Shown piece by piece: positions 1-8,873 of a stretch of 64,000 nt of DNA. A program made the position numbers and the translations under genes. The number at the start of each line of letters is the position of its first letter. Positions within the stretch are counted from its first letter, which is position 1. The notes under the pieces are model-generated. The model made no database searches. It saw only the letters and a program-made list of their open reading frames with translations, and was not told the origin of the DNA. The DNA comes from Hyphomicrobiales bacterium (GTDB lineage: Bacteria > Pseudomonadota > Alphaproteobacteria > Rhizobiales > Rhizobiaceae), in assembly GCA_900469965.1 (NCBI GenBank), contig UBZP01000014.1:263154-327153 (forward strand), in the 5' to 3' direction.

Positions 1-711
1 CAGGTCGGTGTCGGGGTGCTCGCGCTCGCCGTCGAGACGCAGCGATCCCCTGCTGTAGCGCGCATCGGTCATCGCCCCGTCCACCAGCGCATGGGCCGGC
101 GGAAAGATGACCTTGTCCTTTCCCATCACGCGCTCGAGCGAGTTGCGATACAGCGAGGCGATCGAGGGTCCGTGTGCGCCGGCGATGAGGCTGAGAACCG
201 GATCGTCTGAACGGGCCAACCTGAGCTCCGACGAGGGCAGGGGTGTCGTCACATAGAGCGCACGCACGGCGCTTTGACGCGTGACCTTCCTCAGCAACCG
301 GTTGGCGAAGCTCTTGCGAACCCGTGACGAGATGAGTTCCGCGAACAACTGATCGGAAACGAGATTGAACTGAGACTGGCTGTCGCGGATCGTCTCGTCC
401 AAAAGGCCGTATGGACGCCATCTGTTTGTCAGGCTCAGCGCAGAGGTCAAGGTCAGGCCCGCCCCGACAAGCAGGACGACATCATAGCTGTCGAGCGCGA
501 TCCCTTCCGACCCCGAAGTCTTCAGGAAAAATTTCCGTGCGGTGTTCGTCGTCGGCAGGACGATGCCGTGCTCGACCGTCAGGTCCCTCACGCTGGTTCC
601 GGGCACGCCCAGGAACGTCAGCTCGTGGCGATGGCTGCTTCTGATGTTTTCCCAGCCGAACTTCAACGCGCCGACGTGGGAATTGCCGACAACACAGATC
701 TTCAATGCCAT
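1..711 (-). CDS. SGNH-like hydrolase family protein (partial, cut by window edge)
   Basis: An open frame runs from an ATG at 711 to the left edge; 237 codons are visible and the stop is outside. The N-terminus MALKICVVGNSHVGALK is a beta strand followed by G-N-S-H, which resembles block I of SGNH/GDSL-type esterases, where the Ser is the nucleophile. Close to the edge a H-P-D-T-D-L run may lead into the block with the catalytic Asp/His, but the sequence ends there. The start codon sits inside the stop of the upstream GSCFA gene (TGATG), so the two are probably translationally coupled. By analogy with GSCFA/SGNH proteins it may deacylate or acylate a surface glycan; the substrate is not visible. 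Family assignment is an inference from the GNSH motif only. Confidence 0.7.
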   Translation of the reverse strand, partial: MALKICVVGNSHVGALKFGWENIRSSHRHELTFLGVPGTSVRDLTVEHGIVLPTTNTARKFFLKTSGSEGIALDSYDVVLLVGAGLTLTSALSLTNRWRPYGLLDETIRDSQSQFNLVSDQLFAELISSRVRKSFANRLLRKVTRQSAVRALYVTTPLPSSELRLARSDDPVLSLIAGAHGPSIASLYRNSLERVMGKDKVIFPPAHALVDGAMTDARYSRGSLRLDGEREHPDTDL

Positions 712-1796
712 CAGGAGAACGCCTCCAGCAGCGCCTCTTCGCAGACGACGTCGTCCTTGCGCGCCGGTGCCTTGCCATTGGCTTTCTTGCCCTTCTGGCC
801 GCCGGCGCGCTTGCCCCTGCCGGCCGTCTCAACTCCCTGCGCCGTCAGGAAGGTCCGCATGACGTGGTCGACGCCGTGCCGGTTCACCGAACGCATGTTC
901 GGCTCGTAGAAGAAGCCGCGCGTGGAGGGGGAGACGATGATCTCGTAGGAGGGGAAGTAGTCGACATCCTCGAACTTGCCGTAGAGCGCGCCGCAGACCG
1001 CGCGCAGGACCGACTTGGAGTAGGTGGTGGCGACGAGGACGTTCTGGCCGGACGCCGTCGCCGTCAGGGGCACCGGCGAGACGGTGAACAGGAAACGCAT
1101 CGCCGGGTTGATCGCCTTGAGCAGGCTTCTCGCTTCGATCATGTCCTGCATGACCTCTTCGACATCGAAGTTCTTGAAGGCATGCTTTTCGGGGTCGAAC
1201 CTGCCGGCGATGACGCCGGGGCAGCTCGGATAGACGATGTCGGTGGCGATGTCCTGCCAGGCTTCCGTCAGACCCAGCGTGAAGATGAAGACGTCCGTCT
1301 TCCCCAGCATGGCCTTGACCTTGCGCAGGTGCTGCCGGCGGTGCGCCACCGCTTCTTCGAGGCTCCCCAGTCCCTCCGGCTCCACCGAGGGGCGCAGCGC
1401 ATCGTAGTAGCGATTGCCGCGGATCCAGAAGTCGGTTTCGCGGACGGTGCCCGAGGCGCAGTCCTTCAGGAGCTGCACGAGCTGCCTGGCGGTATAGATG
1501 TTGCCGTAGCGCGCCGAATAGATGCCGTAGCCGAAGGTTTCGGCGACCTCGGCGTCCAGGCCGTTCGGCGCCGGCTCCTCGTCGAGGACGGAAAAGCCGT
1601 TCGATCGCAAGGCGCGGCCGACGTGCTGGGCAAAGCAGCTGCCCGCAACGGCGATCCGCTCCTCCGGGCCGATGCGGAACTTCGGCGAAAAGAGCTCGTC
1701 CATGTCCAGCGGGTGCTTTTCCGCAACGGCGCTGCGCCAGTATCGGGAAGGCGGCAGGTCTGTGTACGGATTGGGTGCGCGGCGGTCGGAACTCAT
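711..1796 (-). CDS. GSCFA domain-containing protein
   Basis: A 361-residue protein. The diagnostic G-S-C-F-A motif lies at about residues 52-56, after a short strand, as expected at the N-terminus of a GSCFA domain (SGNH-like fold, thought to act on polysaccharides). A conserved stretch F-T-L-G-L-T-E-A-W is in the middle and F-L-F-T-V-S-P-V-P-L further on, both typical of the family. The last 35 residues are a lysine/glycine-rich tail that falls outside the domain. The frame is open upstream, but the ATG at 1796 gives the expected domain length; an in-frame ATG at 1940 would add an unlikely arginine-rich leader. It overlaps the SGNH-like gene downstream (TGATG). No signal peptide is evident. 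Function in capsule, LPS or exopolysaccharide modification is inferred. Confidence 0.8.
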   Translation of the reverse strand: MSSDRRAPNPYTDLPPSRYWRSAVAEKHPLDMDELFSPKFRIGPEERIAVAGSCFAQHVGRALRSNGFSVLDEEPAPNGLDAEVAETFGYGIYSARYGNIYTARQLVQLLKDCASGTVRETDFWIRGNRYYDALRPSVEPEGLGSLEEAVAHRRQHLRKVKAMLGKTDVFIFTLGLTEAWQDIATDIVYPSCPGVIAGRFDPEKHAFKNFDVEEVMQDMIEARSLLKAINPAMRFLFTVSPVPLTATASGQNVLVATTYSKSVLRAVCGALYGKFEDVDYFPSYEIIVSPSTRGFFYEPNMRSVNRHGVDHVMRTFLTAQGVETAGRGKRAGGQKGKKANGKAPARKDDVVCEEALLEAFS

Positions 1797-2103
1797 GAGG
1801 TGTCTCGCATGTGGGGCCGGATGGCGATGGCTTGAGTGCCCGGACAATATGCCAGCCGTCCTGCGAGAGCAATCGCCCCCTGGGGTCGCGATCACGCCTC
1901 GGTCACATGGCGGTGTCCGTGCCAGACACGCTTTGGCCATATTACTGTGACAGCGAGAAGGCGGCTGAAGCCATGCATGTTCCGCATGGCCGGTTTCCGT
2001 TTGTTAACCCTGTTCGTATTAGGTTCCGTGGGATATGGGCCTTCTGGCGCAAGATTCGCACGGGCGATGGCCGTTTGCGGCCGGGCAGAGAATGGTAGGA
2101 TAG
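1797..2103. promoter_or_regulatory. Divergent intergenic region, GSCFA gene / L,D-transpeptidase gene
   Basis: About 300 bases separate two divergent genes, so both promoters should lie here. The centre (about 1930-2030) is lower in GC than the flanks. I found no convincing -35/-10 pair or regulator palindrome. Confidence 0.35.
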
Positions 2104-3429
2104 ATGTCTCGCAAGATCGGAATTGATGTGTTTTCGCGCCGCGCCTTCCTGCGTACGGCAGCATCCGCCGGTGCTGCCGCCGTTGCCGGATCGGCCGCCG
2201 CCCAGACCGCGATCGACGACATCCTCAACGCCAACGGGCGGGGCAATTGGGACGACCAGTTCGACGCCAAGGCGTCGCGCACGGCGACCGCCGTCGTCTC
2301 CAACAATCCGATCTTCGGCCCCGGTTCGGCCGGCCATATCCAGCAGGCGATCTACGACTACCAGAACATCGTTTCCGGTGGCGGTTGGCCGATGGTCAAC
2401 GCCCCGCAGAAGCTCGAGCTCGGCGTCAGCGATCCCTCCGTCCAGCAGTTGCGCCAGCGCCTGATCATCTCGGGCGACCTGCCGCGCTCCGCCGGCATCT
2501 CGAACGCCTACGATTCCTACGTCGACGGCGCGGTCAAGCGCTTCCAGGCCCGGCACGGCCTGCCGGCGGACGGCGTGCTCGGCGAATACACGCTGAAGGC
2601 GATGAACGTGTCCGCCGACATCCGCCTCGGCCAGCTGCGGACCAATCTCGTCCGCATCCAGGCCATGTCCGGCGACCTCGGCCACCGCTTCGTGATGGTC
2701 AACATTCCGGCCGCCTATATCGAGGCTGTCGAGAACAACCGCGTCGCACTGCGTCACGCCGCCATTGTCGGCAAGATCGACCGGCCGACGCATGCCATCA
2801 ATTCCAAGATCTACGAAGTCATCCTGAACCCGTACTGGACCGCGCCGCGCTCGATCGTCGAGAAGGACATCGTGCCCCTGATGCGCAAGGATCCGACCTA
2901 CCTGACGCGCAACTCGATCCGCCTCATCGACGGCAAGGGCAACGAGGTGGCGCCGGAGACGATCGACTGGTTCGCCGACAAGGCGCCGAACCTGATGTTC
3001 CGTCAGGACCCGGGCAAGATCAACGCCATGGCCTCGACCAAGATCAACTTCCACAATCCCAACAACGAGTACATGCACGACACGCCGTCGCAGGGCCTGT
3101 TCAACAAGCTGATGCGCTTCGAGTCCTCCGGCTGCGTCCGCGTCCAGAACGTCCGCGACCTCGTCACCTGGCTTCTGCGCGACACGCCCGGCTGGTCGCG
3201 CCAGGAGATCGAGCGCGTCATCTCCACGCGCCAGAACACGCCGATCAAGCTCACCGAGGAAGTGCCGGTCTACATCGTCTACGTCACTGCCTGGTCGGCG
3301 ACGGACCGCGTCGTGCAGTTCCGCGACGACATCTACGAGCTCGACGGGGCGGCCGAACTGGCCCTGCAGACCAATATCGGCGTCGAACAGGCCGCCGGTT
3401 CGGTGGAGCAGGACTTCCTGCCGCAATAG
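2104..3429 (+). CDS. L,D-transpeptidase (YcbB/LdtD type), Tat-exported
   Basis: A 441-residue periplasmic peptidoglycan cross-linking enzyme. The N-terminus carries a twin-arginine signal, S-R-R-A-F-L-R followed by an Ala-rich hydrophobic segment ending A-A-A-Q (about residues 11-35). A peptidoglycan-binding domain follows (about 100-155, with Q-x-L-R-Q-R-L and V-K-R-F-Q-A-R-H-G-L), then the YkuD catalytic domain with H-D-T-P-S-Q-G-L-F and the S-S-G-C-V-R-V motif, whose Cys is the nucleophile. These enzymes form 3-3 cross-links or attach proteins to the wall. A weak ribosome site (GGTAGGA) precedes the ATG at 2104. A terminator follows the stop. Use of Tat rather than Sec is somewhat unusual for this family. 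Confidence 0.9.
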   Translation: MSRKIGIDVFSRRAFLRTAASAGAAAVAGSAAAQTAIDDILNANGRGNWDDQFDAKASRTATAVVSNNPIFGPGSAGHIQQAIYDYQNIVSGGGWPMVNAPQKLELGVSDPSVQQLRQRLIISGDLPRSAGISNAYDSYVDGAVKRFQARHGLPADGVLGEYTLKAMNVSADIRLGQLRTNLVRIQAMSGDLGHRFVMVNIPAAYIEAVENNRVALRHAAIVGKIDRPTHAINSKIYEVILNPYWTAPRSIVEKDIVPLMRKDPTYLTRNSIRLIDGKGNEVAPETIDWFADKAPNLMFRQDPGKINAMASTKINFHNPNNEYMHDTPSQGLFNKLMRFESSGCVRVQNVRDLVTWLLRDTPGWSRQEIERVISTRQNTPIKLTEEVPVYIVYVTAWSATDRVVQFRDDIYELDGAAELALQTNIGVEQAAGSVEQDFLPQ

Positions 3430-3453
3430 GCGCGCAGAGCCGCGATTTTTCAG

Positions 3454-3485
3454 GGCCGTGCAATCGGAAGGTTGCGCGGCCTTTT
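3454..3485 (+). terminator. Rho-independent terminator after the L,D-transpeptidase gene
   Basis: Ten-base arms GGCCGTGCAA and TTGCGCGGCC pair with one mismatch around an 8-base loop and are followed by TTTT. It isolates the upstream gene from glyA. Confidence 0.75.
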
Positions 3486-3618
3486 CCGTTCCGGACGGCT
3501 ACGGGTGTCGTATTTATTTCAAAGCCAGGCTGGAAATGCCGCAATCGGCACAGCGGATATTGCCCTTGCCATGCGAGGACGATAAACACCGTGCCACCGT
3601 CTTACAGGAGCCTCGAGG

Positions 3619-4917
3619 ATGAGCCTTTCTTCCAACACCGAAGCATTCTTCTCCCGCTCGCTTGCCGATACCGATCCGGACATCTTCGGCGCGATCCAGA
3701 AGGAACTCGGCCGCCAGCGCCATGAGATCGAACTGATCGCGTCGGAGAACATCGTCTCGCGCGCCGTGCTCGAGGCCCAGGGCTCGATCATGACCAACAA
3801 GTATGCCGAGGGCTACCCGGGCAAGCGCTACTACGGCGGCTGCCAGTATGTCGACATCGCCGAGGAACTGGCGATCGAGCGCGCCAAGAAGCTGTTCGGC
3901 GTCAACTTCGCCAACGTCCAGCCGAACTCCGGCTCGCAGATGAACCAGGCGGTGTTCCTGGCGCTGCTGCAGCCGGGCGACACCTTCATGGGCCTCGACC
4001 TCAACTCGGGCGGCCACCTGACGCATGGCTCGCCGGTCAACATGTCCGGCAAGTGGTTCAACGTCGTCTCCTACGGCGTGCGCGAGGGCGACAACCTGCT
4101 CGACATGGAAGACGTGGCGCGCAAGGCCGAGCAGCACAAGCCGAAGCTGATCATCGCCGGCGGCACCGCCTATTCGCGTATCTGGGACTGGAAGCGCTTC
4201 CGCGAGATCGCCGATTCGGTCGGCGCCTACCTGATGGTCGACATGGCCCATATCGCCGGCCTCGTCGCCGGCGGCCAGCATCCCTCGCCGTTCCCGCACT
4301 GCCACGTCGCCACCACCACGACCCACAAGTCGCTGCGCGGCCCGCGCGGCGGCGTCGTTCTGACCAATGACGAGGACATCGCCAAGAAGATCAACTCGGC
4401 CGTCTTCCCGGGCCTGCAGGGCGGCCCGCTGATGCATATCATCGCCGCCAAGGCAGTCGCCTTCGGCGAGGCGCTGAAGCCGGAGTTCAAGGACTACGCC
4501 GCCCAGATCGTCAAGAACGCCAAGGCGCTGGCCGAGACGCTGATCGCCGGCGGCCTCGACATCGTCTCCGGCGGCACCGACAACCACCTGATGCTGGTCG
4601 ACCTGCGCAAGAAGAACGCCACCGGCAAGCGCGCCGAGGCAGCGCTCGGCCGCGGCTACATCACCTGCAACAAGAACGGCATCCCCTTCGACCCCGAGAA
4701 GCCCTTCGTCACCTCCGGCATCCGCCTCGGCACGCCGGCCGGCACCACCCGCGGCTTCAAGGAGGCGGAGTTCAAGGAGATCGGCAACCTGATCGTCGAG
4801 GTCCTGGATGGCCTGAAGGTCGCCAATTCGGACGAGGGCAACGCCACCGTCGAGGCAGCGGTCCGGGAGAAGGTGGTCAAGCTGACCGACCGCTTCCCCA
4901 TGTATCCCTACATGTAA
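3619..4917 (+). CDS. glyA: Serine hydroxymethyltransferase
   Basis: Cytosolic PLP enzyme of 432 residues that interconverts serine and glycine with tetrahydrofolate, feeding one-carbon units into purine, thymidylate and methionine synthesis. Family landmarks are clear: E-L-I-A-S-E-N near residue 40, [13 protein letters not shown], and the PLP-lysine motif [14 protein letters not shown] with Lys at about residue 237. Length matches GlyA. A ribosome site (ACAGGAG) precedes the ATG. nrdR begins 8 bases after the stop and ribD 2 bases after that, so glyA-nrdR-ribD-ribE form a probable operon, an order conserved in Rhizobiales. Confidence 0.98.
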   Translation: MSLSSNTEAFFSRSLADTDPDIFGAIQKELGRQRHEIELIASENIVSRAVLEAQGSIMTNKYAEGYPGKRYYGGCQYVDIAEELAIERAKKLFGVNFANVQPNSGSQMNQAVFLALLQPGDTFMGLDLNSGGHLTHGSPVNMSGKWFNVVSYGVREGDNLLDMEDVARKAEQHKPKLIIAGGTAYSRIWDWKRFREIADSVGAYLMVDMAHIAGLVAGGQHPSPFPHCHVATTTTHKSLRGPRGGVVLTNDEDIAKKINSAVFPGLQGGPLMHIIAAKAVAFGEALKPEFKDYAAQIVKNAKALAETLIAGGLDIVSGGTDNHLMLVDLRKKNATGKRAEAALGRGYITCNKNGIPFDPEKPFVTSGIRLGTPAGTTRGFKEAEFKEIGNLIVEVLDGLKVANSDEGNATVEAAVREKVVKLTDRFPMYPYM

Positions 4918-4925
4918 GGACGAGC

Positions 4926-5405
4926 ATGCGCTGCCCCTATTGCGCCTCGGAAGATACCCAGGTGAAGGATTCCCGTCCTGCAGAGGACGGGGCCGCCATC
5001 CGGCGTCGCCGCATCTGCCCGGATTGCGGCGGCCGCTTCACCACCTTCGAGCGGGTGCAGCTGCGCGAGCTGATGGTGCTGAAGAAGACGGGCAGGAAGG
5101 CCCCCTTCGAGCGCGAGAAGCTGATGAAGTCGTTCGAGATCGCGTTGCGCAAGCGCCCGGTCGACCGCGACCGGATCGAGCGCGCGGTCTCCGGCATCGT
5201 CCGCAGGCTGGAGAGCTCGGGCGAGACCGAGATTTCCTCCGAGCAGATCGGCCTGCAGGTGCTGGAGGCGCTGAAGGCGCTGGATGACGTGGCCTTCGTC
5301 CGCTACGCCTCCGTCTACCGCGACTTCTCCCACGTCGACGACTTCGAAAAGACACTGTCCGAGGTCGCCGCCAAGATCGCGCGCGACCCCGGAGACGAGG
5401 GCTGA
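4926..5405 (+). CDS. nrdR: Transcriptional repressor NrdR
   Basis: A 159-residue ATP-cone repressor of ribonucleotide reductase genes. The N-terminal zinc ribbon is visible as M-R-C-P-Y-C and [13 protein letters not shown], separated by an R-R-R-R-I arginine patch, and the ATP-cone follows (F-x-R-E-K-L, then a helical region). It senses the ATP/dATP ratio and binds NrdR boxes. Position between glyA and ribD is the usual one in alphaproteobacteria. Only 8 bases separate it from glyA. Confidence 0.97.
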   Translation: MRCPYCASEDTQVKDSRPAEDGAAIRRRRICPDCGGRFTTFERVQLRELMVLKKTGRKAPFEREKLMKSFEIALRKRPVDRDRIERAVSGIVRRLESSGETEISSEQIGLQVLEALKALDDVAFVRYASVYRDFSHVDDFEKTLSEVAAKIARDPGDEG

Positions 5406-5407
5406 GC

Positions 5408-6535
5408 ATGACGGATGCGGCGGAAGACCAGCGCTTCATGGCCGCCGCGATCCGGCTGAGCCTGCGCAATCTCGGCCGCACCGGCACCAATCCCTCCGTC
5501 GGCTGCCTGCTGGTGAAGGACGGCACCGTGCTCGCCACCGGCGTCACCGACGTCGGCGGCCGCCCGCATGCCGAGCGCATCGCGCTTGCGGCGGCAGGCG
5601 AGGGGGCGCGCGACGCCACCGCCTATGTGAGCCTCGAACCCTGTTCCCATCACGGCCGGACGCCGCCCTGCGCCGATGCGCTGATCGAGGCCGGCGTCGC
5701 GCGGATCGTCGTATCCGTCACCGATCCCGATGAGCGCGTCTCCGGCAGGGGGCTTGCGATGCTTCAGGCGGCCGGCATCGCCGTTCGGACCGGCGTCCTC
5801 GAGGTCGAGGGCCGCCGGGCGCTTGCCGCCTATCTCACGCGCCAGGTGAAGAAACGCCCGCATGTCACGCTTAAGCTTGCGGTTTCGCCGGATGGCATGA
5901 TCGGCCGGCTCGGCGCCGGGCAGGTGGCCATCACCGGCCCCGTGGCGCGCGGCCAGGTCCAGGTCCTGCGCGCCCAGAGCGATGCCATCCTGGTCGGGAT
6001 CGGTACGGCCAGGGCGGACGATCCGGAACTGACCTGCCGCCTGCCGGGCCTGACCGACCGCTCCCCGATCCGCATCGTCCTCGATCACGACCTGAGGCTG
6101 CCGCCCTACGGCAAGCTGGCGCTTTCGGCGCGCGCGGTGCCGGTGATCGCGGTCGCGGCCGAGCCGCCGCGGTTCGATGATGTCACCGACAAGGCGTTTC
6201 TCGCCCGGCGTTCGGTGCTGGACGAGGCCGGCGTCGAGGTCCTGCAGTGCGACCCGCGCAAGCTGCACGTGCTCCTGCAGGGGCTGGCATCGCGCGACAT
6301 CTCCTCCCTTCTCGTCGAGGGCGGCGCCACCGTTGCCGCAAGTTTCCTGGAAGCGGGCCTCGTCGATCGCATTCATCTCTACCGGGGTGCGGTGCCGGTT
6401 GGCGAAGGCGGGGTCCGATCCCCACTTGTACCGGGAGCGGCGCCTGCCGGCTTTTCGCTGGTGCGCAGTCTGGCGCTCGGTCCCGACCATTTCGAAGAAT
6501 ACGAGAGAGATTTGTCATGTTCACTGGAATCGTAA
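5408..6535 (+). CDS. ribD: Bifunctional riboflavin deaminase/reductase RibD
   Basis: A 375-residue enzyme catalysing two consecutive cytosolic steps of riboflavin synthesis: deamination of the pyrimidine intermediate and NADPH reduction of its ribosyl chain. The N-terminal deaminase domain has the zinc site H-A-E (R-P-H-A-E-R) and P-C-S-H-H-G-R-T-P-P-C. The C-terminal reductase domain (from about residue 150) shows R-P-H-V-T-L-K-L-A-V-S-P-D-G and L-L-V-E-G-G-A-T-V. The 3' end overlaps the start of ribE by 19 bases in another frame, pointing to translational coupling. Confidence 0.97.
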   Translation: MTDAAEDQRFMAAAIRLSLRNLGRTGTNPSVGCLLVKDGTVLATGVTDVGGRPHAERIALAAAGEGARDATAYVSLEPCSHHGRTPPCADALIEAGVARIVVSVTDPDERVSGRGLAMLQAAGIAVRTGVLEVEGRRALAAYLTRQVKKRPHVTLKLAVSPDGMIGRLGAGQVAITGPVARGQVQVLRAQSDAILVGIGTARADDPELTCRLPGLTDRSPIRIVLDHDLRLPPYGKLALSARAVPVIAVAAEPPRFDDVTDKAFLARRSVLDEAGVEVLQCDPRKLHVLLQGLASRDISSLLVEGGATVAASFLEAGLVDRIHLYRGAVPVGEGGVRSPLVPGAAPAGFSLVRSLALGPDHFEEYERDLSCSLES

Positions 6536-7137
6536 CGGATGTCGGCACCGTCGAGCGCGTCGAACCGATGAACGAGGGCGTCCGGCTGCGCGTCGGGACC
6601 GCCTATGACCCCGCGACGATCGACATGGGCGCCTCCATCTCCCATGCCGGTACCTGCCTGACGGTGACGGCGCTTCCCGAGCCCGGCTCGAACGAACGCT
6701 GGTACGAGGTCGAGGCCTGGGAGGAGGCGCTGCGGCTGACCACGATCGGAAGCTGGACGGCCGGCACCCGCGTCAACCTCGAACGCTCGCTGAAGATCGG
6801 CGACGAACTGGGCGGCCACCTCGTCTCCGGCCATGTCGACGGCAAGGCGGAGATCCTGTCCGTCGAGGCCGAGGGCGATGCCACCCGCTACACGCTGCGC
6901 GCCCCCGCCGGCCTCGAGCGCTTCGTCGCGCCGAAGGGCTCGGTCGCGCTCGACGGTACCTCATTGACGGTCAACAGCGTCGACGGCGACGTCTTCGACG
7001 TCCTGCTGATCCGGCACACGCTGGAGGTGACGACATGGGGCGAGCGCCGGGTCGGCGACTTCGTCAACTTCGAGGCCGACACCATGGCCCGCTATGCCGC
7101 CCGCCTTGCCGAATTCCCGGCCGCCCGGACGAGCTAG
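6517..7137 (+). CDS. ribE: Riboflavin synthase, alpha subunit
   Basis: A 206-residue protein that dismutates two 6,7-dimethyl-8-ribityllumazine molecules into riboflavin. The N-terminus M-F-T-G-I-V-T-D-V-G is the invariant family start and fixes the ATG at 6517, inside the end of ribD. Two similar lumazine-binding barrels are visible, the first with S-I-S-H-A-G-T-C-L-T-V, the second with G-S-V-A-L-D-G-T-S-L-T-V-N. H-L-V-S-G-H-V-D-G marks the second domain entrance. The partner lumazine synthase ribH is 1.8 kb downstream, separated by two unrelated genes. The symbol ribC is also used for this gene in some rhizobia. Confidence 0.97.
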   Translation: MFTGIVTDVGTVERVEPMNEGVRLRVGTAYDPATIDMGASISHAGTCLTVTALPEPGSNERWYEVEAWEEALRLTTIGSWTAGTRVNLERSLKIGDELGGHLVSGHVDGKAEILSVEAEGDATRYTLRAPAGLERFVAPKGSVALDGTSLTVNSVDGDVFDVLLIRHTLEVTTWGERRVGDFVNFEADTMARYAARLAEFPAARTS

Positions 7138-7344
7138 ATCGTTCGTTCGAGGTCTGGAGCCCGCTCCCGGCTATCACCTTCGCTCTACCCCTACCTCCCG
7201 AAGGCGTATCCCTACCTCCTCCGCTGCAACCGGCTTCGCCGTAGTTGGGGCGGGGGGCATGCGGGACGCATGTTCCTTAACATCCCTGATTGCGGCAGGA
7301 TGTACTGTGTACGGTAGCGGATCGTGAGAGGCAGGGAGATTACT

Positions 7345-8154
7345 ATGTCTACAAGTCGTAAGCGGGGCTCCGGCCTGAACAGGACGCGGCGCAACTTCCT
7401 CGGCGCCGCAGCGGCGGCAGGGGCAAAGGTCGCGGCCATCGGCGTTCTGGCATCCGGCATCCTTCCCGGCAGCGCGCTCGCCCATCGCGGACGCAATGGC
7501 AAGCCGGGCTGGGGACCGCGCTGTTTCCTGCGCGGCACGGCGATTGCGACCCCGAAAGGCGAAGTCCTCATCGAAAACCTTCGTGTCGGCGACCGCGTGA
7601 CGACGGTGACCGGCAAGAGCATGCCCGTTCGCTGGATCGGCCGGCAGACCTTCAAGCGCACCGGCGCCGCATGGACGCGCGACGTGATGCCGATCCGCAT
7701 CGCCCGCGGCGCGCTCGCAGACGGTGTCCCGACGAGGGATCTGTATCTGTCGCCCTACCACCACCTGCATGTGGACGGCGTGCTGATGCAGGCCAAGGAC
7801 CTGGCCAACGGCCGTTCGATCGCTCCGGCAATGCCGAAGGGGCACGACACGGCCGACTATTTCCACATCCTGCTGGACAGCCACGAGGTCGTGCTCGCCG
7901 AGGGCGCGCCGGTCGAGACCTTCCGCATCGAGGCCGCGAACTACGAGATCTTCTCGAACTTCGCCGAAGTGACGAGGATCATGCCGGATGCGGCCACGCT
8001 CACCATGGCGTCCTTCGCCCCGGTCGTCCACCAGCGCGGCCGCGATCATCTCAAGGCGCTGCTTCGTTCGGTGGTGATGCCGTTCGCCAAGGTCGACGAC
8101 CCGATCGGCGATGCGCATGAGCGGCTGGCCGAGCGCGCCAGGACACTCGCCTGA
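7345..8154 (+). CDS. Exported Hint-domain protein (Hedgehog/intein-type)
   Basis: A 269-residue protein with a Tat-like signal (R-R-N-F-L-G-A-A-A-A-A-G..., cleavage after S-A-L-A). Immediately after the signal comes the Hint motif R-C-F-L-R-G-T-A-I-A-T-P-x-G, in which the Cys would be the self-processing nucleophile, followed by V-G-D-R-V, R-W-I-G-R and the S-P-Y-H-H-L-H-V-D-G block typical of bacterial Hint_2 domains. No N-extein of any size and no obvious C-terminal ligand domain remain, so it is a solitary Hint module. GGCAGGGAG precedes the ATG at 7345; an upstream GTG at 7324 is less likely. It interrupts the rib genes. Role unknown; known relatives include self-cleaving secreted or surface proteins. 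Confidence 0.85.
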   Translation: MSTSRKRGSGLNRTRRNFLGAAAAAGAKVAAIGVLASGILPGSALAHRGRNGKPGWGPRCFLRGTAIATPKGEVLIENLRVGDRVTTVTGKSMPVRWIGRQTFKRTGAAWTRDVMPIRIARGALADGVPTRDLYLSPYHHLHVDGVLMQAKDLANGRSIAPAMPKGHDTADYFHILLDSHEVVLAEGAPVETFRIEAANYEIFSNFAEVTRIMPDAATLTMASFAPVVHQRGRDHLKALLRSVVMPFAKVDDPIGDAHERLAERARTLA

Positions 8155-8164
8155 ACCGATAGAG

Positions 8165-8221
8165 GGCTCCCTCGGCGGGAGCCAGTCCGACCCCGAGAAC
8201 AGCCGCGGACAGCGGCTGTTC
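8165..8221. terminator. Two adjacent hairpins in a convergent gap
   Basis: Two perfect inverted repeats sit between the convergent Hint and cupin genes. The first has arms GGCTCCC/GGGAGCC (8165-8183). The second has 10-base arms GAACAGCCGC/GCGGCTGTTC around 5 bases (8197-8221). Neither is followed by a T run, so termination or RNA stabilisation in both directions is an inference. Confidence 0.5.
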
Positions 8222-8250
8222 ATGCGTTTGCGGCCGGCGAAGCGTCCGTC

Positions 8251-8763
8251 CTACGCCTCGTCCGCCCCCGGCTCGCCCTCCCAATAGTCGACGGCGGTCT
8301 CCGTCCGTCCGATGTAGCGGAAATCCGCAGGCCCGCCGGCGGTCGTGCGGGTCTTGGCGAGAAACTTGCCCGAATCCGGATACTCGCAGATTTCCGTCGC
8401 CGCCATGGTCGAGATCGCGAGGTATTTCAGCGGCACGTCGCCGGTATTGATCAGATGATGCGCCGTATCCGGCCCGCCGGCGGGTGCGCCGATCACGTCG
8501 CCCGGGCCGACCTCGTGGCGGGCATTGCCGAAGCGGTAGGTGCCGGTGCCCTCCAGGATGATGAACAGCTCTTCCTCCACGTGGTGGTTGTGGAACGGAC
8601 AGCCGGATTTGCCGGGCGGCACCTCGCTGTAGCCGATCCCGAGGTCCTTCAGTCCCAGCAGCCTGCCGAACGCGATGTCGCGCGATTCGTAGAGGCTGCC
8701 CTTCTTCCAGTGATCGAGCGTCGCCCGGCCCGGGTTGACGATCGGTTTCAGTGTCTTGGCCAT
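8251..8763 (-). CDS. Cupin domain-containing protein
   Basis: A 170-residue single-domain cupin. Motif 1 is visible as G-C-P-F-H-N-H-H-V-E-E-E-L-F-I-I-L-E-G-T-G-T-Y-R, giving the His/His/Glu metal ligands, and motif 2 as G-P-G-D-V-I... D-T-A-H-H-L-I-N-T-G-D. A conserved C-terminal extension with Y-P-D-S-G-K-F and D-Y-W-E-G-E follows. Related proteins are called cupins of unknown function; a metal-dependent isomerase or dioxygenase role is possible but not shown. It is divergent from ribH, with about 220 bases between the starts. Confidence 0.85.
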   Translation of the reverse strand: MAKTLKPIVNPGRATLDHWKKGSLYESRDIAFGRLLGLKDLGIGYSEVPPGKSGCPFHNHHVEEELFIILEGTGTYRFGNARHEVGPGDVIGAPAGGPDTAHHLINTGDVPLKYLAISTMAATEICEYPDSGKFLAKTRTTAGGPADFRYIGRTETAVDYWEGEPGADEA

Positions 8764-8873
8764 GCCCTATTCCTCCGGTGGGGGGCTGTGATGCCTTCGC
8801 CCCGAAATCGGCGAGAGCGATCGGCACGTCGGCCTGGATCGCGACGGCGCCACAATGCGCACGGATTGCGCGA

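Noticed and set aside
705-1835. A 376-codon plus-strand frame opposite the GSCFA gene
   Set aside because: No domain or ribosome site; the minus-strand GSCFA gene explains the region.
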